A stretch of 64,000 nt of DNA from Oceanobacillus sp. J11TS1 (GCF_018333215.1 NZ_BORO01000011.1:62001-126000); one strand, 5' to 3'; counted from the stretch's first letter, positions 49,766-59,484 are shown. Program-made: numbers and translations. The notes: generated by a model not told the origin, from the sequence alone.

Positions 49766-50470
49766 ATGTTGAAATATCAGCAGATAGCAATTGAAATTGA
49801 ATCGTATATCGAAAAACATCAGATGCAGCAAGGCGAAAAACTTCCCGTGCTTGAATCTTTGATGAAGGAATTTAAAACGAGCAAAAGCACGATTGTGAAA
49901 GCATTAGATTTATTAGAAAAGAAGGGAATCATTTTCCAAGTAAGAGGAAGCGGTATATTTGTAAGAAGAAAGAAACGAAATAATTATATTAACCTATTAT
50001 CTAACCAAGGATTCCAGAAGGATTTAGATCAATTTAACATTACATCAGAAATGCTTGAGCTAGAAATCCAGAAGCCGACAGAAACAGTCGCACAAAACTT
50101 GCATGTCGATATGGATCAGGATATCTATTATGTAAAACGTATTCGATATATTGAGGGAAATACACTTTGTTTGGAAGAGTCTTTTTTTAATAAAGCTATT
50201 GTTCCCTATTTGAATAACGAGATCGGGACATCATCCATTTTCCGGTATATTGAAGATGCACTAAGTCTGAAGATTGGATTTTCTGATATGTATATGCATG
50301 TTGGCAAATTAATTGATCAAGAAGCAAGTTATTTGCAACTGAAGGGCGGCGATCCTAAACTCACCATGGAGAGCATTTTCTATCTGACAAACGGAACGCC
50401 ATTTGATTATTCAAAAGTAACTTACAACTATAATCAAGCACAATTTTATATTTTAGGTACAGGGATTTAA
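49766..50470 (+). CDS. GntR/HutC family regulator with UTRA domain, beta-glucoside operon
   Basis: 234 residues, BglR/TreR-like. Winged helix-turn-helix at 5-70 (GEKLPVLESLMKEFKTSKST, GIIFQVRGSGIFVRR); UTRA domain from about 90 to the end (YYVKRIRYIEGNTLCLEESF, IFYLTNGTPFDYSKVTYN). It is divergent from bglP and the obvious ligand of the palindrome in that promoter. UTRA would sense a phosphorylated glucoside. GAGGTG precedes the ATG. It ends at a strong bidirectional terminator. Confidence 0.9.
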   Translation: MLKYQQIAIEIESYIEKHQMQQGEKLPVLESLMKEFKTSKSTIVKALDLLEKKGIIFQVRGSGIFVRRKKRNNYINLLSNQGFQKDLDQFNITSEMLELEIQKPTETVAQNLHVDMDQDIYYVKRIRYIEGNTLCLEESFFNKAIVPYLNNEIGTSSIFRYIEDALSLKIGFSDMYMHVGKLIDQEASYLQLKGGDPKLTMESIFYLTNGTPFDYSKVTYNYNQAQFYILGTGI

Positions 50471-50490
50471 GCAAGTCATCGATCTTAAAC

Positions 50491-50529
50491 AAAAACTGCC
50501 AGGAAGCATTTCTCTTCCTGGCAGTTTTT
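50491..50529. terminator. Bidirectional terminator
   Basis: AAAAACTGCCAGGAAG pairs perfectly over 16 bases with CTTCCTGGCAGTTTTT; it lies between the convergent regulator and acyl-CoA ligase genes. Confidence 0.88.
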
Positions 50530-50532
50530 GTT

Positions 50533-52257
50533 TTATTTCTTTAATCGTTCCTCTGCGGCTTCCTGCAGTTTAAACTTTTGAATTTTACCGGTTCCAGTCA
50601 GCGGCCATTCAGATGCTTCAACAAACCAAATATATCTCGGAATTTTAAAACGCGCTACATGCTCACGGCACAGATTTCTGATTTCTTGTTTAGAGCAGCT
50701 CTCACCTTGTTTTAACTCAATAAACGCCGCACCTGTTTCCGTTGTTAATTGATCTGGCACCCCGACAATATATACTTGGTTCACTGCTGGGTGCATGGAA
50801 ATAATGTCCTCTACTTCTTTCGGAGCGACCGTTTCTCCAGAGACTTTATAAAGGTCTTTACTTCTTCCTAATAAACGAATATATCCGTTTTCGTCAATTG
50901 TTCCTAAATCACCGCTGCGAATATATCCTTCTTTATCAATGGCAAAAGACGTTTCCTCCGGTTTTTTATAATAGCCTTTTGTGACGACATTGCCTCGCAC
51001 TGCTAATTCACCAACAGAGCCACTCGGCAATGTATTCCCCGAGTCTGGATCAATAACTTTGTACATGACACTTTTATCGCCAAACTCCGGATGACCTGCA
51101 ACACCCGCTGTTTTTACTTTCCCTACGGTTGTTGAGATAGTTTCTAAAGAGTCACCGATTTCGGTAAGCATGGTTGTAGAGGATGCTTCTGTCCCTCCGC
51201 AGCCTGTACCAATTTCGGTTACCTCTAATTTCTCTACTGCCCGCTTCCATAACGGAACGGGGGAAGGTGCTGCACAGCATAACAGCGCATAAAGATGTTC
51301 CAAATTGGTTTTTTCCACTTCCGGACGGTTCAATAAAGCTACTAGCATGGATGGAACAGCCAGAAAATCATGCACTTGATACTTTTCCATTAAATCTAGT
51401 GATTGTAGCGGTTGAAAAGCATGACAGGTTACCATCCCTCCTCCTACAAAGGAAGCAGCCAACAAGCCTTCTTGTAGAAAATAAACATGATACATGGGCA
51501 GCGGCACATAAATTCGTCTTCCTGTTTCATATGCTCTAGTCAAACACGTCGCAAATCCGGAACGAAGCAGCATATCATCAGTAAGCATTACTCCTTTTGG
51601 TAAACCTGTTGAACCAGACGTATAAATAATCGCAGCACAAGCATCTGGCGCATCTGTTTCTTTCCAACGTTTATTCAAAGCGGCATCTTCCACTTCTTTA
51701 CCACCTTGTAAAAATACGTTCCAGTCCATATAAACTGACGGAAAATCTGCCCCTTTATTCGGTATACAAACCGCTTTTTTAAAAGGGCTTTCTGCATCTT
51801 CTTGAAGATTAGAAACAACTTCCTTTAACGCTTCCGCATGATTTTGTTTACTCGCAAATTGATGTGTAATCAGCCAATTTGTATCGGATTGATGTAGCAT
51901 ATAAGTTAATTCTTCCTTTTGAAGTTGCGTGTTCAGTGGCACAACAACTGCACCAACCAAAGAAGAAGCAATAAATAATGCGACGTAGTCCGGTTCATTT
52001 TCCATTAAGATCGCTACATGATCTTCTGGGGACACTCCTAAATGAAGCAGAGCCTTTGCATAATCCCGTGCTTTCCCCCAAATTTCTTCATACGTCACGA
52101 CCTCATCCGGCATCATGATCAATGGGTACTTGCTATATTGCTGACATTGTTTATAAAAATGCGTTGCAATCGTCCGCTTTTCCCAATTTGGGTACATTGT
52201 TCCCAGCGCAGCTTTTCTCTCCTCCACGCTTGCATGGCCTTGTCGTGCCTCTTGCAT
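50533..52257 (-). CDS. Class I adenylate-forming enzyme, acyl-CoA synthetase-like
   Basis: 574 residues. The P-loop IIYTSGSTGLPKGVML near residue 213, the A5-like GTGCGGTEASS near 350, the A7-A8 hinge YIRSGDLGTIDENGY to LGRSKDLYKVSGE near 455, and the final lysine in LTGTGKIQKFKLQ near 560 mark a complete ANL enzyme. It activates a carboxylic acid as acyl-AMP and transfers it, usually to CoA. Its start lies 37 bases after a FabF-like synthase gene, so the two are co-transcribed. No acyl carrier protein is encoded beside them. Substrate not predictable. Confidence 0.9.
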   Translation of the reverse strand: MQEARQGHASVEERKAALGTMYPNWEKRTIATHFYKQCQQYSKYPLIMMPDEVVTYEEIWGKARDYAKALLHLGVSPEDHVAILMENEPDYVALFIASSLVGAVVVPLNTQLQKEELTYMLHQSDTNWLITHQFASKQNHAEALKEVVSNLQEDAESPFKKAVCIPNKGADFPSVYMDWNVFLQGGKEVEDAALNKRWKETDAPDACAAIIYTSGSTGLPKGVMLTDDMLLRSGFATCLTRAYETGRRIYVPLPMYHVYFLQEGLLAASFVGGGMVTCHAFQPLQSLDLMEKYQVHDFLAVPSMLVALLNRPEVEKTNLEHLYALLCCAAPSPVPLWKRAVEKLEVTEIGTGCGGTEASSTTMLTEIGDSLETISTTVGKVKTAGVAGHPEFGDKSVMYKVIDPDSGNTLPSGSVGELAVRGNVVTKGYYKKPEETSFAIDKEGYIRSGDLGTIDENGYIRLLGRSKDLYKVSGETVAPKEVEDIISMHPAVNQVYIVGVPDQLTTETGAAFIELKQGESCSKQEIRNLCREHVARFKIPRYIWFVEASEWPLTGTGKIQKFKLQEAAEERLKK

Positions 52258-52294
52258 TGTTATCTCTCCATTTCATCTTTTATCTTTATTCGAG

Positions 52295-53554
52295 TTAAAG
52301 CGCTTGCCAAATCACAATTCCATTTTGCCCTCCGAAACCAAAGGAATTACTCATTGCAGTCTTAATCTGCTGCTTTCGGCTTTTATTTGGAACAATATCT
52401 AATGGGGCTTGTTCATCTCGATTTTCTGAATGAAGGGTCGCTGGCAGAATTCCAGTTTCTATTGCCTTTATCGATGCGATGCTTTCAATCGCTCCAGCCG
52501 CTCCTAATAAATGTCCAACACTGCCTTTAATAGAGCTGACCGGCATATTGTCTAACTTCTCTCCAAATACCGTTCTTAACGCCTTTGTTTCCGCAATATC
52601 CCCAGCTAGTGTCGATGTCGCATGCGCATTAATATAATCAATATCCGCCGGTTCCAATTGTGCTGAACGAAGCGCTCGCTCAATAGCCAATGCGGCACTT
52701 GCTCCTGTCGGGTCTGGCGATGTATCATGATAAGCATCATTGGAAGCTCCGTAGCCTTTTAAAATTGCGTGGATATGCGCTCCCCTCGCTTTGGCACGGT
52801 CTAATGGTTCAAGAGCAAATAAACCTGCTCCTTCTCCCATCACCATCCCTGTCCGCCCAGCATCAAACGGCCGAGACCAAGTTGAAAAATCTTCTGGTCC
52901 TTTTGTTGCTAACGCCCCTGCATCTCCTAAGCCAGACAGAAATACATTTGACCAGAGACTATCGACACCTCCAGCAAGAATATAATCCACATCATCCCGG
53001 AAAAACCAATAAGCAGATTCACCAATGGCGTTTGCAGAAGCTGCACAAGCTGTTACATATGTATTGGATGGGCCGCGAAAACCGTATTGAATAGATATGG
53101 TACTTGCCGCTGCATTTGGAATAGACTTAGAAATCATACGCGGGCCCACTCTTTTTGCTTTTCCTGTTGCTAATTTTTCAGAGGCCTGCTCCAAAGACTG
53201 TATTCCACCAAAAGCCGTCCCAATCGCTGTTCCGAATCGATTTCGGTCTACACCGTCTATAAAGGATTCCCCATCATGCTTTAATAGCCCTGCATCTTTT
53301 AATGCTTCATTTGCCGCAATCAATGCCAGCTGTGTAAAATAATCGGTATTCCTGACTATTTTTTTGGAAAGAAAATCTGCCGCTTGAAAATCTGGAACAC
53401 GCGCGCCTACTTTCGTCCATTTACTTAAATTTTCATCTGTTACTTCCTTCACCGCAGAACGATTCGCTATTAAATTATCCCAGAATGTTGCTACTCCCAT
53501 ACCGAATGGAGAGACAGCCCCCATTCCTGTTACTGCAATCTCTACCTGTTTCAT
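52295..53554 (-). CDS. Beta-ketoacyl-ACP synthase II-like protein (FabF-like)
   Basis: 419 residues. Cys-His-His triad: TACAASANAIGES near residue 170, YINAHATSTLAGD near 308 and GSVGHLLGAAGAIESIASIK near 345. The C-terminal MSNSFGFGGQNGIVIW is the family ending. Such enzymes extend an acyl chain by Claisen condensation with malonyl-ACP. Canonical fabF normally pairs with fabH; this copy is instead paired with an acyl-CoA ligase, so it is likely a specialised paralogue. AGAGGAG precedes the ATG. Confidence 0.9.
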   Translation of the reverse strand: MKQVEIAVTGMGAVSPFGMGVATFWDNLIANRSAVKEVTDENLSKWTKVGARVPDFQAADFLSKKIVRNTDYFTQLALIAANEALKDAGLLKHDGESFIDGVDRNRFGTAIGTAFGGIQSLEQASEKLATGKAKRVGPRMISKSIPNAAASTISIQYGFRGPSNTYVTACAASANAIGESAYWFFRDDVDYILAGGVDSLWSNVFLSGLGDAGALATKGPEDFSTWSRPFDAGRTGMVMGEGAGLFALEPLDRAKARGAHIHAILKGYGASNDAYHDTSPDPTGASAALAIERALRSAQLEPADIDYINAHATSTLAGDIAETKALRTVFGEKLDNMPVSSIKGSVGHLLGAAGAIESIASIKAIETGILPATLHSENRDEQAPLDIVPNKSRKQQIKTAMSNSFGFGGQNGIVIWQAL

Positions 53555-53739
53555 GATTCATGCTCCTCTGCATCGATTATTAGAAGAAACTTCCCTTGTT
53601 TACTATTTTTAATACTAACAAGATTAATAATGATTTCAAAACTATTACTTTTTCTTTTAATACCTACTATTATTATAGATTATCACTGTTTTTTACTCAA
53701 ACCTGCCTTTGGGAAGTCTGAGGATGGTGATTGAATTTG

Positions 53740-53960
53740 GAGCGGGTATTCATTTGAGTGGAGCGCTTTTTCTCTTTTTCGAGCGGGACCTCTTTCAGGT
53801 AGAGCGCTTTTTTCCTTTTTCGAGCGGATACTCTTTCGGGTGGAGCGCTTTTTTTCTTTTTCGAGCGGATACTCTTTCGGGTGGAGCGCTTTTTCCTTTT
53901 TTCGAGCGGGACCTCTTTCAGATGGAGCGGATTTCCTCTTTTTCGAGCGGATACTATTTA
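53740..53960. repeat. 41-base tandem repeat, about five units
   Basis: Full units begin GAGCGC at 53761, 53802, 53843 and 53884, each exactly 41 bases, with half-units at 53740-53760 and from 53925. Each unit has two halves: GAGCGCTTTTT-C-CTTTTTC (20) and GAGCGG-(21) ending TCTTTC-G-TG. Units 2 and 3 are nearly identical; units 1 and 4 share GGGACCTCTTTCAG. One strand is strongly pyrimidine-rich. The frame through it is low-complexity and not a gene. It lies between the divergent fabF-like and sigma-B genes. Confidence 0.85.
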
Positions 53961-54024
53961 ATCTTAAGTAGCTAGCCGACCCAGCTTCTATTGAAACGGA
54001 ATTATAACTTAAGCCCCTTTTTTA

Positions 54025-54049
54025 GTTTAACTATATTTGCAGCGGGTAT
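54025..54049 (+). promoter_or_regulatory. Sigma-B promoter
   Basis: GTTTAA, 13 bases, GGGTAT is an exact match to the Bacillus sigma-B consensus, 57 bases before a general stress gene. Confidence 0.85.
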
Positions 54050-54105
54050 ATAACAAATAAGTCGTTATAAAAGGAAATTTAGAATAACAATAAGGAGGAT
54101 TTCAA

Positions 54106-54432
54106 ATGAAACCTATCGTTAAAGAATTCCACGATGACCAAGCATTAATCGAAGAAGTAAAATTACAATCTCAAAAAGGTATTTCCAAGGACAATTTGTA
54201 TGTCATGTCCCATGATGATGACCGTACGGATAGAGTTGCTAAAAATGTCGATGCAAACACAGTAGGCGTAAAAGAAGAAGGATTGGGGACAGTAGTCAAT
54301 AATATTTTCCGAAAAAAAGGTGATGAACTGCGAGCAAAATTCAAAGAACTTGGATTTTCTCAGGCAGAAGCAAGTGAACTAGAAGAAAGACTGGATCACG
54401 GCAAGATTTTACTGCTTATTGACAATGATTAA
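54106..54432 (+). CDS. General stress protein 17M-like (YflT family)
   Basis: 108 residues, small and acidic. The GSP17M N-terminal fold is suggested by KEFHDDQALIEEVKLQSQKG, NLYVMSHDDDRTDRVA and the C-terminal LGFSQAEASELEERLDHGKI followed by LLLIDND. The family is induced by sigma-B in heat, salt and ethanol stress; its biochemical role is unknown. The perfect sigma-B promoter upstream agrees. AAGGAGG precedes the ATG; a terminator follows at once, so it is monocistronic. Confidence 0.87.
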   Translation: MKPIVKEFHDDQALIEEVKLQSQKGISKDNLYVMSHDDDRTDRVAKNVDANTVGVKEEGLGTVVNNIFRKKGDELRAKFKELGFSQAEASELEERLDHGKILLLIDND

Positions 54433-54439
54433 TAATGGG

Positions 54440-54478
54440 AAAAAGCAGGGAGGCAGCTCTAATCCTTCCTGCTTTTTT
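54440..54478 (+). terminator. Terminator of the stress gene
   Basis: AAAAAGCAGG-AGG pairs with CCT-CCTGCTTTTT, followed by T. Confidence 0.8.
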
Positions 54479-54570
54479 AATGAATTATAAAAGGTAGAAA
54501 GCCATATTTTCAATAACAATCCGGTGAGGACCATTCCTATTGAATGTTCATAGCCGCCTTATTCTCTAAT

Positions 54571-54606
54571 AAATGCCCGTTATCCATAAAATGATAGCGG
54601 GCATTT
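54571..54606 (-). terminator. Terminator of the DNA glycosylase gene
   Basis: AAATGCCCG-TATC pairs with GATA-CGGGCATTT, seven bases past the stop read leftward. Confidence 0.75.
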
Positions 54607-54612
54607 CCATGT

Positions 54613-55209
54613 TTATTTAGAAACAAACTTATTACCGGAAACCCAAAATCGATACGGATAATCTTTTGCCTCACCAGAATTATCGATACCGATTCGTGGT
54701 CCACTACTTATTTTCTCCGGCTTTTTTCCCTCAGCGATAAATAGTGGGGGCTCTTTAAGAGAGCGCCCATAATCTGCCATATTAATCCCTAAAGCCTGTG
54801 TCAGCTTTCCCGGACCACTTGTTAAGTTTTGAATTTTTTTCACTGGACGGCGAGCCAGCATCTCATCAATTCCTGTATATGGTTCTACCGCTCGGATTAA
54901 AACACTTTCCGGCACCTCTTCCTCTGCGCTGACGACATTAATCAAACAGTGATTATGGATAAGATGTGTATAGGTCATTCCAGCTTCAGAATAGAGAATT
55001 TCTGTCCTTTTCGTTCTCCGATTTCCAAATCCATGCGCTGCTCTGTCAGCATTTCCTAGATAAGCTTCTGTTTCCACAATAAATCCAGAGCTCGTCCCTT
55101 CCTCCGTTTGCTTTACTAAAATACACCCTAGAAGTTCTTTTGCTAATTGTAAGGTAGGGTATTTGTAAAACGAATCTGGTAAAGGTGTTAAATTAGGGTC
55201 TTGTTTCAA
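54613..55209 (-). CDS. DNA-3-methyladenine glycosylase (AAG/MPG family)
   Basis: 198 residues from the TTG at 55209, eight bases after GAGGAG; the GTG three codons earlier would overlap that site. The family pattern is clear: ELLGCILVKQ, SGFIVETEAYLGNADRAAHG containing the water-activating Glu, TEILYSEAGMTYTHLIH, and the base-pocket VLIRAVEPYTGIDEM. LTSGPGKLTQALGI is the conserved C-terminal motif. It excises alkylated purines from DNA. It is monocistronic. The yxlJ gene of B. subtilis is the likely counterpart. Confidence 0.93.
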   Translation of the reverse strand: MKQDPNLTPLPDSFYKYPTLQLAKELLGCILVKQTEEGTSSGFIVETEAYLGNADRAAHGFGNRRTKRTEILYSEAGMTYTHLIHNHCLINVVSAEEEVPESVLIRAVEPYTGIDEMLARRPVKKIQNLTSGPGKLTQALGINMADYGRSLKEPPLFIAEGKKPEKISSGPRIGIDNSGEAKDYPYRFWVSGNKFVSK

Positions 55210-55430
55210 TGCAAACACTCCTCACGTACTTTATCTCTTCCTTTAGTTTACCCTATTTCAGTACAAATAGTGAATTTTCTATTTTAAAAATTTGGCACTC
55301 CGCAAAGGGTAAAAATAGTGCATTTTAAATGAATGCCAGATAATTGAACTATTCCCCAAACAATGAAATAATAACATTAATTAAACTTATCTGTTTTATA
55401 CAATTTGTTTTTACGAGGAGGAATACTTGT

Positions 55431-56585
55431 ATGACTAACTTACTTCAATTACATACAAAAGAAGAGCGAATTCAACTTTTATCTAAAACAGTGAAACCTT
55501 TTAAGCAGAGGGTTCGCCAACTTGCAGATGATGCCTTTCCATACGATAATTTTAAAGACTTACAGGAAATTGGATATCCTGCACTAACTGTACCAAAGGA
55601 ATATGGAGGGGCAGGTATCTCCCTCGATGAATTACTTACCTATCAGCAAATCATTGCTCAGGCAGATGGCTCAACTGCATTATCTATTGGTTGGCATATG
55701 GGTATTATGAAGCATTTAGGTGAAAGTAAGTCTTGGGATGAAAATGTTTATACGAAGGTTATCAAAAACGTTATTGAAAATGGCGCATTATTAAATAACG
55801 CTGCAACGGAACCGGCTACAGGAAGCCCGACCCGTGGAGGTAAACCAGAAACAACAGCTGTGAAAAAAGATAATGGCTGGGTGATCACTGGCCGAAAAAC
55901 GTTTACCACCCTATCGCCAATATTAACTTATTTTGTTGTCAGTGCATCGATTGACGGAACAGACGATGTTGGTAATTTCCTGGTAAAGCGAGATCGCGAG
56001 GGTGTGAATGTAGAAGAAACATGGGATTCCATTGCCATGCGCGGTTCAGGAAGTCATGACCTTGTTTTAGACCAGGTTCATTTGGATCAAGAAGATCTGG
56101 TTGAAATTATTTCGAATCAAAAAAGAAAACCAGCAGGATGGCTCTTACATATTCCGGCATGCTATCTCGGTATTGCCCAAGCTGCTCAAAAAGATGCTGT
56201 TTCTTTTGCAACAAGCTATTCCCCAAACAGCATTAAGGGAACCATCTCTGAGCTGCCGAATGTGAAACAAAAACTAGGTGATTTAGAGCTTCTTTTACTG
56301 GAATCAGCGTACTTTCTCCACGCAGTTGCTGATAAATGGGATAAAAGTGATGAGGAAGCTCGAAATACAATGGGACCGGAATTAGGAGCTGTTAAACTGT
56401 CTGTTACCAATAAAGCAGTGCAAGGTGTAGACCTCGCCATGCGCGTTGTCGGCGCACAAAGCCTTAAGCTGAAAAATAATTTTGAACGCTATTACCGCGA
56501 TGTCCGCGCAGGCCTGCATAACCCGCCAATGGACGATATGACCATTATGCAGTTGGCCGATAAGTCCATACGGGAAGAGGGTTAA
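55431..56585 (+). CDS. Acyl-CoA dehydrogenase family protein
   Basis: 384 residues from the ATG at 55431 with GAGGAGG upstream; a longer frame lacks a site. The three-domain fold is visible: N-terminal helical part (DLQEIGYPALTVPKEYGG), middle beta domain (NNAATEPATGSPTRGGKPE, NGWVITGRKTFTTLSP for FAD and substrate contacts), and C-terminal helices (GVDLAMRVVGAQSLKLKNN, RYYRDVRAGLHNPPMDD). It oxidises an acyl-CoA or related thioester using FAD; substrate unknown. It stands alone on its strand. Confidence 0.9.
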   Translation: MTNLLQLHTKEERIQLLSKTVKPFKQRVRQLADDAFPYDNFKDLQEIGYPALTVPKEYGGAGISLDELLTYQQIIAQADGSTALSIGWHMGIMKHLGESKSWDENVYTKVIKNVIENGALLNNAATEPATGSPTRGGKPETTAVKKDNGWVITGRKTFTTLSPILTYFVVSASIDGTDDVGNFLVKRDREGVNVEETWDSIAMRGSGSHDLVLDQVHLDQEDLVEIISNQKRKPAGWLLHIPACYLGIAQAAQKDAVSFATSYSPNSIKGTISELPNVKQKLGDLELLLLESAYFLHAVADKWDKSDEEARNTMGPELGAVKLSVTNKAVQGVDLAMRVVGAQSLKLKNNFERYYRDVRAGLHNPPMDDMTIMQLADKSIREEG

Positions 56586-56627
56586 AGAAAGTAGAGAAAA
56601 CAGAAAAACTTTCAACAATCGATATAG

Positions 56628-56685
56628 AAAACTTCATTCAGCAGAGTGAGAAAATAACAACTCCTGCTGAGTGAAGTTTTGTTTT
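56628..56685 (+). terminator. Terminator after the acyl-CoA dehydrogenase gene
   Basis: AAAACTTCATTCAGCA pairs with TGCTGAGTGAAGTTTT, followed by GTTTTA. It is nearly the same sequence as the terminator at 29863-29910. Confidence 0.82.
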
Positions 56686-56821
56686 ATGAAATCAATCACT
56701 TTCCTTCTAACAACGGCACCTCTTCTCTTTCTATATCTCCATCAATGAACTTAAAATATGGGAGCAGCATTCCTAATAAAGAAGTTGTGCTTATCGTGGT
56801 TCCTATCAATAGATACAAAAC

Positions 56822-56865
56822 TAAAAAAAAACAGCTCGCATTCTTCACCCAAGAATACAAGCTGT
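56822..56865 (-). terminator. Terminator of the copper operon
   Basis: Leftward, ACAGCT-ATTCTT pairs with AAGAAT-AGCTGT across a 5-base loop and is followed by nine T. It falls inside a 66-codon frame (56696-56896) that I therefore do not accept as a gene. Confidence 0.82.
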
Positions 56866-56882
56866 CATCCTTTATTTCTATA

Positions 56883-57041
56883 CTAAAGCATTTCATTGAC
56901 TTCTAAGATTTGCACCTCTGCATGGTCATGGGACTCCATCTCATTGCTCTCAAATGGGTTATTTCCTGTAATGACACCATAAGCCATAAAGACAATACAT
57001 ACATAGATAATCCCTAAACTCACCCATTTTTTAATAGACAT
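56883..57041 (-). CDS. Small membrane protein encoded directly after copA
   Basis: 52 residues. It starts MSIKKW, has one hydrophobic segment (VSLGIIYVCIVFMAYGVIT) and an acidic outer tail GNNPFESNEMESHDHAEVQI ending LEVNEML. The Met, His and Asp residues in NEMESHDHAE could bind a metal ion. The ATG lies eight bases after AGGGGG, which overlaps the end of copA; the gap between genes is six bases, and the operon terminator follows 17 bases downstream. These signs support a real third gene of the copper operon. I do not recognise a named family; small proteins of this kind may assist the ATPase or sit in its complex (inference). Confidence 0.72.
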   Translation of the reverse strand: MSIKKWVSLGIIYVCIVFMAYGVITGNNPFESNEMESHDHAEVQILEVNEML

Positions 57042-57047
57042 GATGCA

Positions 57048-59471
57048 TTACCCCCTTTTCAGCTTCAACCGTTGTAATCGAAGTGCATTCAGTACAACCG
57101 ATACAGAACTGAATGCCATTGCTGCCCCGGCAACCCAAGGAGCAAGTAATCCGATTGCAGCTACAGGAATGGACGCGGAATTGTATACAAATGCAAAAAA
57201 TAAATTCTGCTTAATATTACGCATGGTTTTTGCACTCAACTCGATACTGTCAGCAACACTATGCAAATCACCGCGCATCAGCGTAATATCTGCTGCTTCT
57301 ATTGCTACATCTGTTCCTGTTCCAATCGCCATACCAATATCAGCTACGGCTAGGGCTGGAGCATCGTTGACACCATCACCAACCATGGCTACCTTCTTGC
57401 CTTCCTCTTGAACCCGTTTGATTTGATCTGCTTTTTGTTCAGGAAGAACCTCTGCAATAACTCGGTCCACACCGACTTCTTTTGCGATTGCCTGCGCTGT
57501 CCGTTCGTTATCCCCGGTAAGCAAAATAACTTCTAACCCTTGTTCATGCAAACGTTGAATGGCTTCTTTAGATGTTTCTTTTACCGTATCTGCCACGGCA
57601 ATCATTCCTGCAAGGACGCCTTCATAGCCAACAAGCATGGCTGTCTTCCCGTCAGCTTCCAGTTCTGTCATTTGTTCCTCCATCTTGCTGGTATCAATAT
57701 TTTGCTGTTTCATCAGTTTTCTCGTTCCGATATAAAGAGGTTTCTTTTCCCAAGTTACCTGAATACCAGCTCCAGGTATCGATTCAAAGTCAGTTGTTTC
57801 TGCTAATGAAATATTTTGTTCTCCTGCTCCTTTGACAATTGCTTCTGCAAGCGGATGCTCTGAATGTTTTTCTGCAGAAGCTGCCATTCTTAATAAGTTT
57901 TCTTTGGTAACGTCGCCTTGTGGAACAACATCCGTTAACGCTGGTTCACCTTTCGTAACGGTTCCTGTTTTATCTAATACAATGGTTTCAATTAATCGTG
58001 TATTTTCTAAATACTCTCCGCCTTTAAACAAAACACCTAACTCCGCTGCTCGGCCGGAACCAGCCATCACAGAAGTGGGCGTCGCTAATCCGAGCGCACA
58101 CGGACAAGCAATAACCAGGACCGTAATCGCCGGTACCAAGGCTGCACGCAAATCACCAGGTGCTGCAAAGAAATACCAAATAAGAAATGTCACGATTGCA
58201 ATACCAACAACGACAGGCACAAAGATACCCGATACACGGTCAGCCACACGCTGAATATCCGCCTTGCTACCCTGCGCTTCTTCCACTACTTTCACAATTT
58301 GGGCAAGCGCTGTATCTTTTCCAATTTTGGTTGCTTCTATCGTCAGCATTCCATTTTTATTAATTGTGGATCCAATTGCCTTATCCCCGACATTTTTATC
58401 CACGGGAATACTTTCTCCAGTAATCATGGATTCATCAACAGCTGATTTCCCTTTCACAATATCTCCATCAACTGGTATTTTTTCACCTGGTCGAACAATA
58501 ATATGATCGCCGACTGCTACTTCTTCTATCGCAATCTCCAATTCTTCACCGTTCCGAATGACACGGGCGGTTTTAGCCTGCATATCTAACAGCTTTTTAA
58601 TCGCTTGACCAGTACGTCCTTTTGCACGAACCTCGAATAATTTCCCGAGTATAACTAACGTAATAATCACGGATGCCGCCTCAAAATAAAGATCAGGCAT
58701 GCCAACTGCGCCATTAATTTGCCATTCTATACCGAGAAAAATACTATAGAGATAGGCTACGGAAGTTCCTAAAGCAACCAGCACATCCATATTCGCGCTT
58801 TTATTTCTTAATGCTTTATAAGCCCCTACATAAAACTGCTTCCCTACAATAAATTGAACAGGTGTCGCTAGTGCCAGTTGCACCCATGGATTCATTAACA
58901 TATCCGGAGAATAAATAAAGGACGTAAATGAAAAATGTGTCACCATCGTCCATAACAACGGAAACGTCAAAATAGCAGAAAAGATAAATTTCCCCGTTTG
59001 GTTACGAATTTCTTCTTCCTTCCGACTAGATGTCTCTTCCTTGGATATTTGAGGTTTTAAAGCGTAACCAAGCTTTTCCACAATCTCCATCATATCCTGC
59101 GTGCTCACTTGTTCATCGTTATATTCCACCGTCACATTTTCCATTGCAAAATTTACATTTGCTTCTTTCACACCATCCATTTTATTTAGACGCTTTTCAA
59201 TTCGATTGGCACATGCTGCACACGTCATTCCTTCTACATCAAAGGTTTGCTTTTCATGCTTGACGTGATATCCAAGCTGTTCAATTTTCTTTTCAAATTC
59301 GCCTACTGATGTTTGCTCTGGATTATAATGAATCGTTGATTTTTCAATTGCAAAGTTAACATGGGCATCATTCACGCCCTCGACTCGTTTTAAACCTTTT
59401 TCAATCCGGTTTGCACATGCTGCACACGTCATTCCTTCAATAGGTAATGTGACTTCTTTTTTAGCTTCCAC
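57048..59471 (-). CDS. copA: Copper-exporting P1B-type ATPase
   Basis: 807 residues from a GTG with GGAGGTGG upstream. Two N-terminal metal-binding domains each have [13 protein letters not shown] (near residues 14 and 82). Eight membrane helices follow, with the ion site [11 protein letters not shown] near 460, phosphorylated Asp in [12 protein letters not shown] near 500, SEHPLAEA near 545 and hinge [12 protein letters not shown] near 700. It pumps Cu(I) out using ATP. CopZ, encoded 113 bases upstream, delivers copper to it. It has its own copper-type operator close before the start. Confidence 0.97.
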   Translation of the reverse strand: MEAKKEVTLPIEGMTCAACANRIEKGLKRVEGVNDAHVNFAIEKSTIHYNPEQTSVGEFEKKIEQLGYHVKHEKQTFDVEGMTCAACANRIEKRLNKMDGVKEANVNFAMENVTVEYNDEQVSTQDMMEIVEKLGYALKPQISKEETSSRKEEEIRNQTGKFIFSAILTFPLLWTMVTHFSFTSFIYSPDMLMNPWVQLALATPVQFIVGKQFYVGAYKALRNKSANMDVLVALGTSVAYLYSIFLGIEWQINGAVGMPDLYFEAASVIITLVILGKLFEVRAKGRTGQAIKKLLDMQAKTARVIRNGEELEIAIEEVAVGDHIIVRPGEKIPVDGDIVKGKSAVDESMITGESIPVDKNVGDKAIGSTINKNGMLTIEATKIGKDTALAQIVKVVEEAQGSKADIQRVADRVSGIFVPVVVGIAIVTFLIWYFFAAPGDLRAALVPAITVLVIACPCALGLATPTSVMAGSGRAAELGVLFKGGEYLENTRLIETIVLDKTGTVTKGEPALTDVVPQGDVTKENLLRMAASAEKHSEHPLAEAIVKGAGEQNISLAETTDFESIPGAGIQVTWEKKPLYIGTRKLMKQQNIDTSKMEEQMTELEADGKTAMLVGYEGVLAGMIAVADTVKETSKEAIQRLHEQGLEVILLTGDNERTAQAIAKEVGVDRVIAEVLPEQKADQIKRVQEEGKKVAMVGDGVNDAPALAVADIGMAIGTGTDVAIEAADITLMRGDLHSVADSIELSAKTMRNIKQNLFFAFVYNSASIPVAAIGLLAPWVAGAAMAFSSVSVVLNALRLQRLKLKRG

Positions 59472-59484
59472 TTAAACCACCTCC

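Noticed and set aside
52690-53094. 134-codon frame antisense to the fabF-like gene
   Set aside because: A shadow of a well-conserved coding sequence on the other strand.
53709-53975. 88-codon frame through the tandem repeat
   Set aside because: Low-complexity product of the 41-base repeat; no ribosome site and no family resemblance.
56696-56896. 66-codon minus-strand frame after the small copper-operon gene
   Set aside because: A strong terminator with nine T lies inside it and no ribosome site precedes it, although its middle is hydrophobic.
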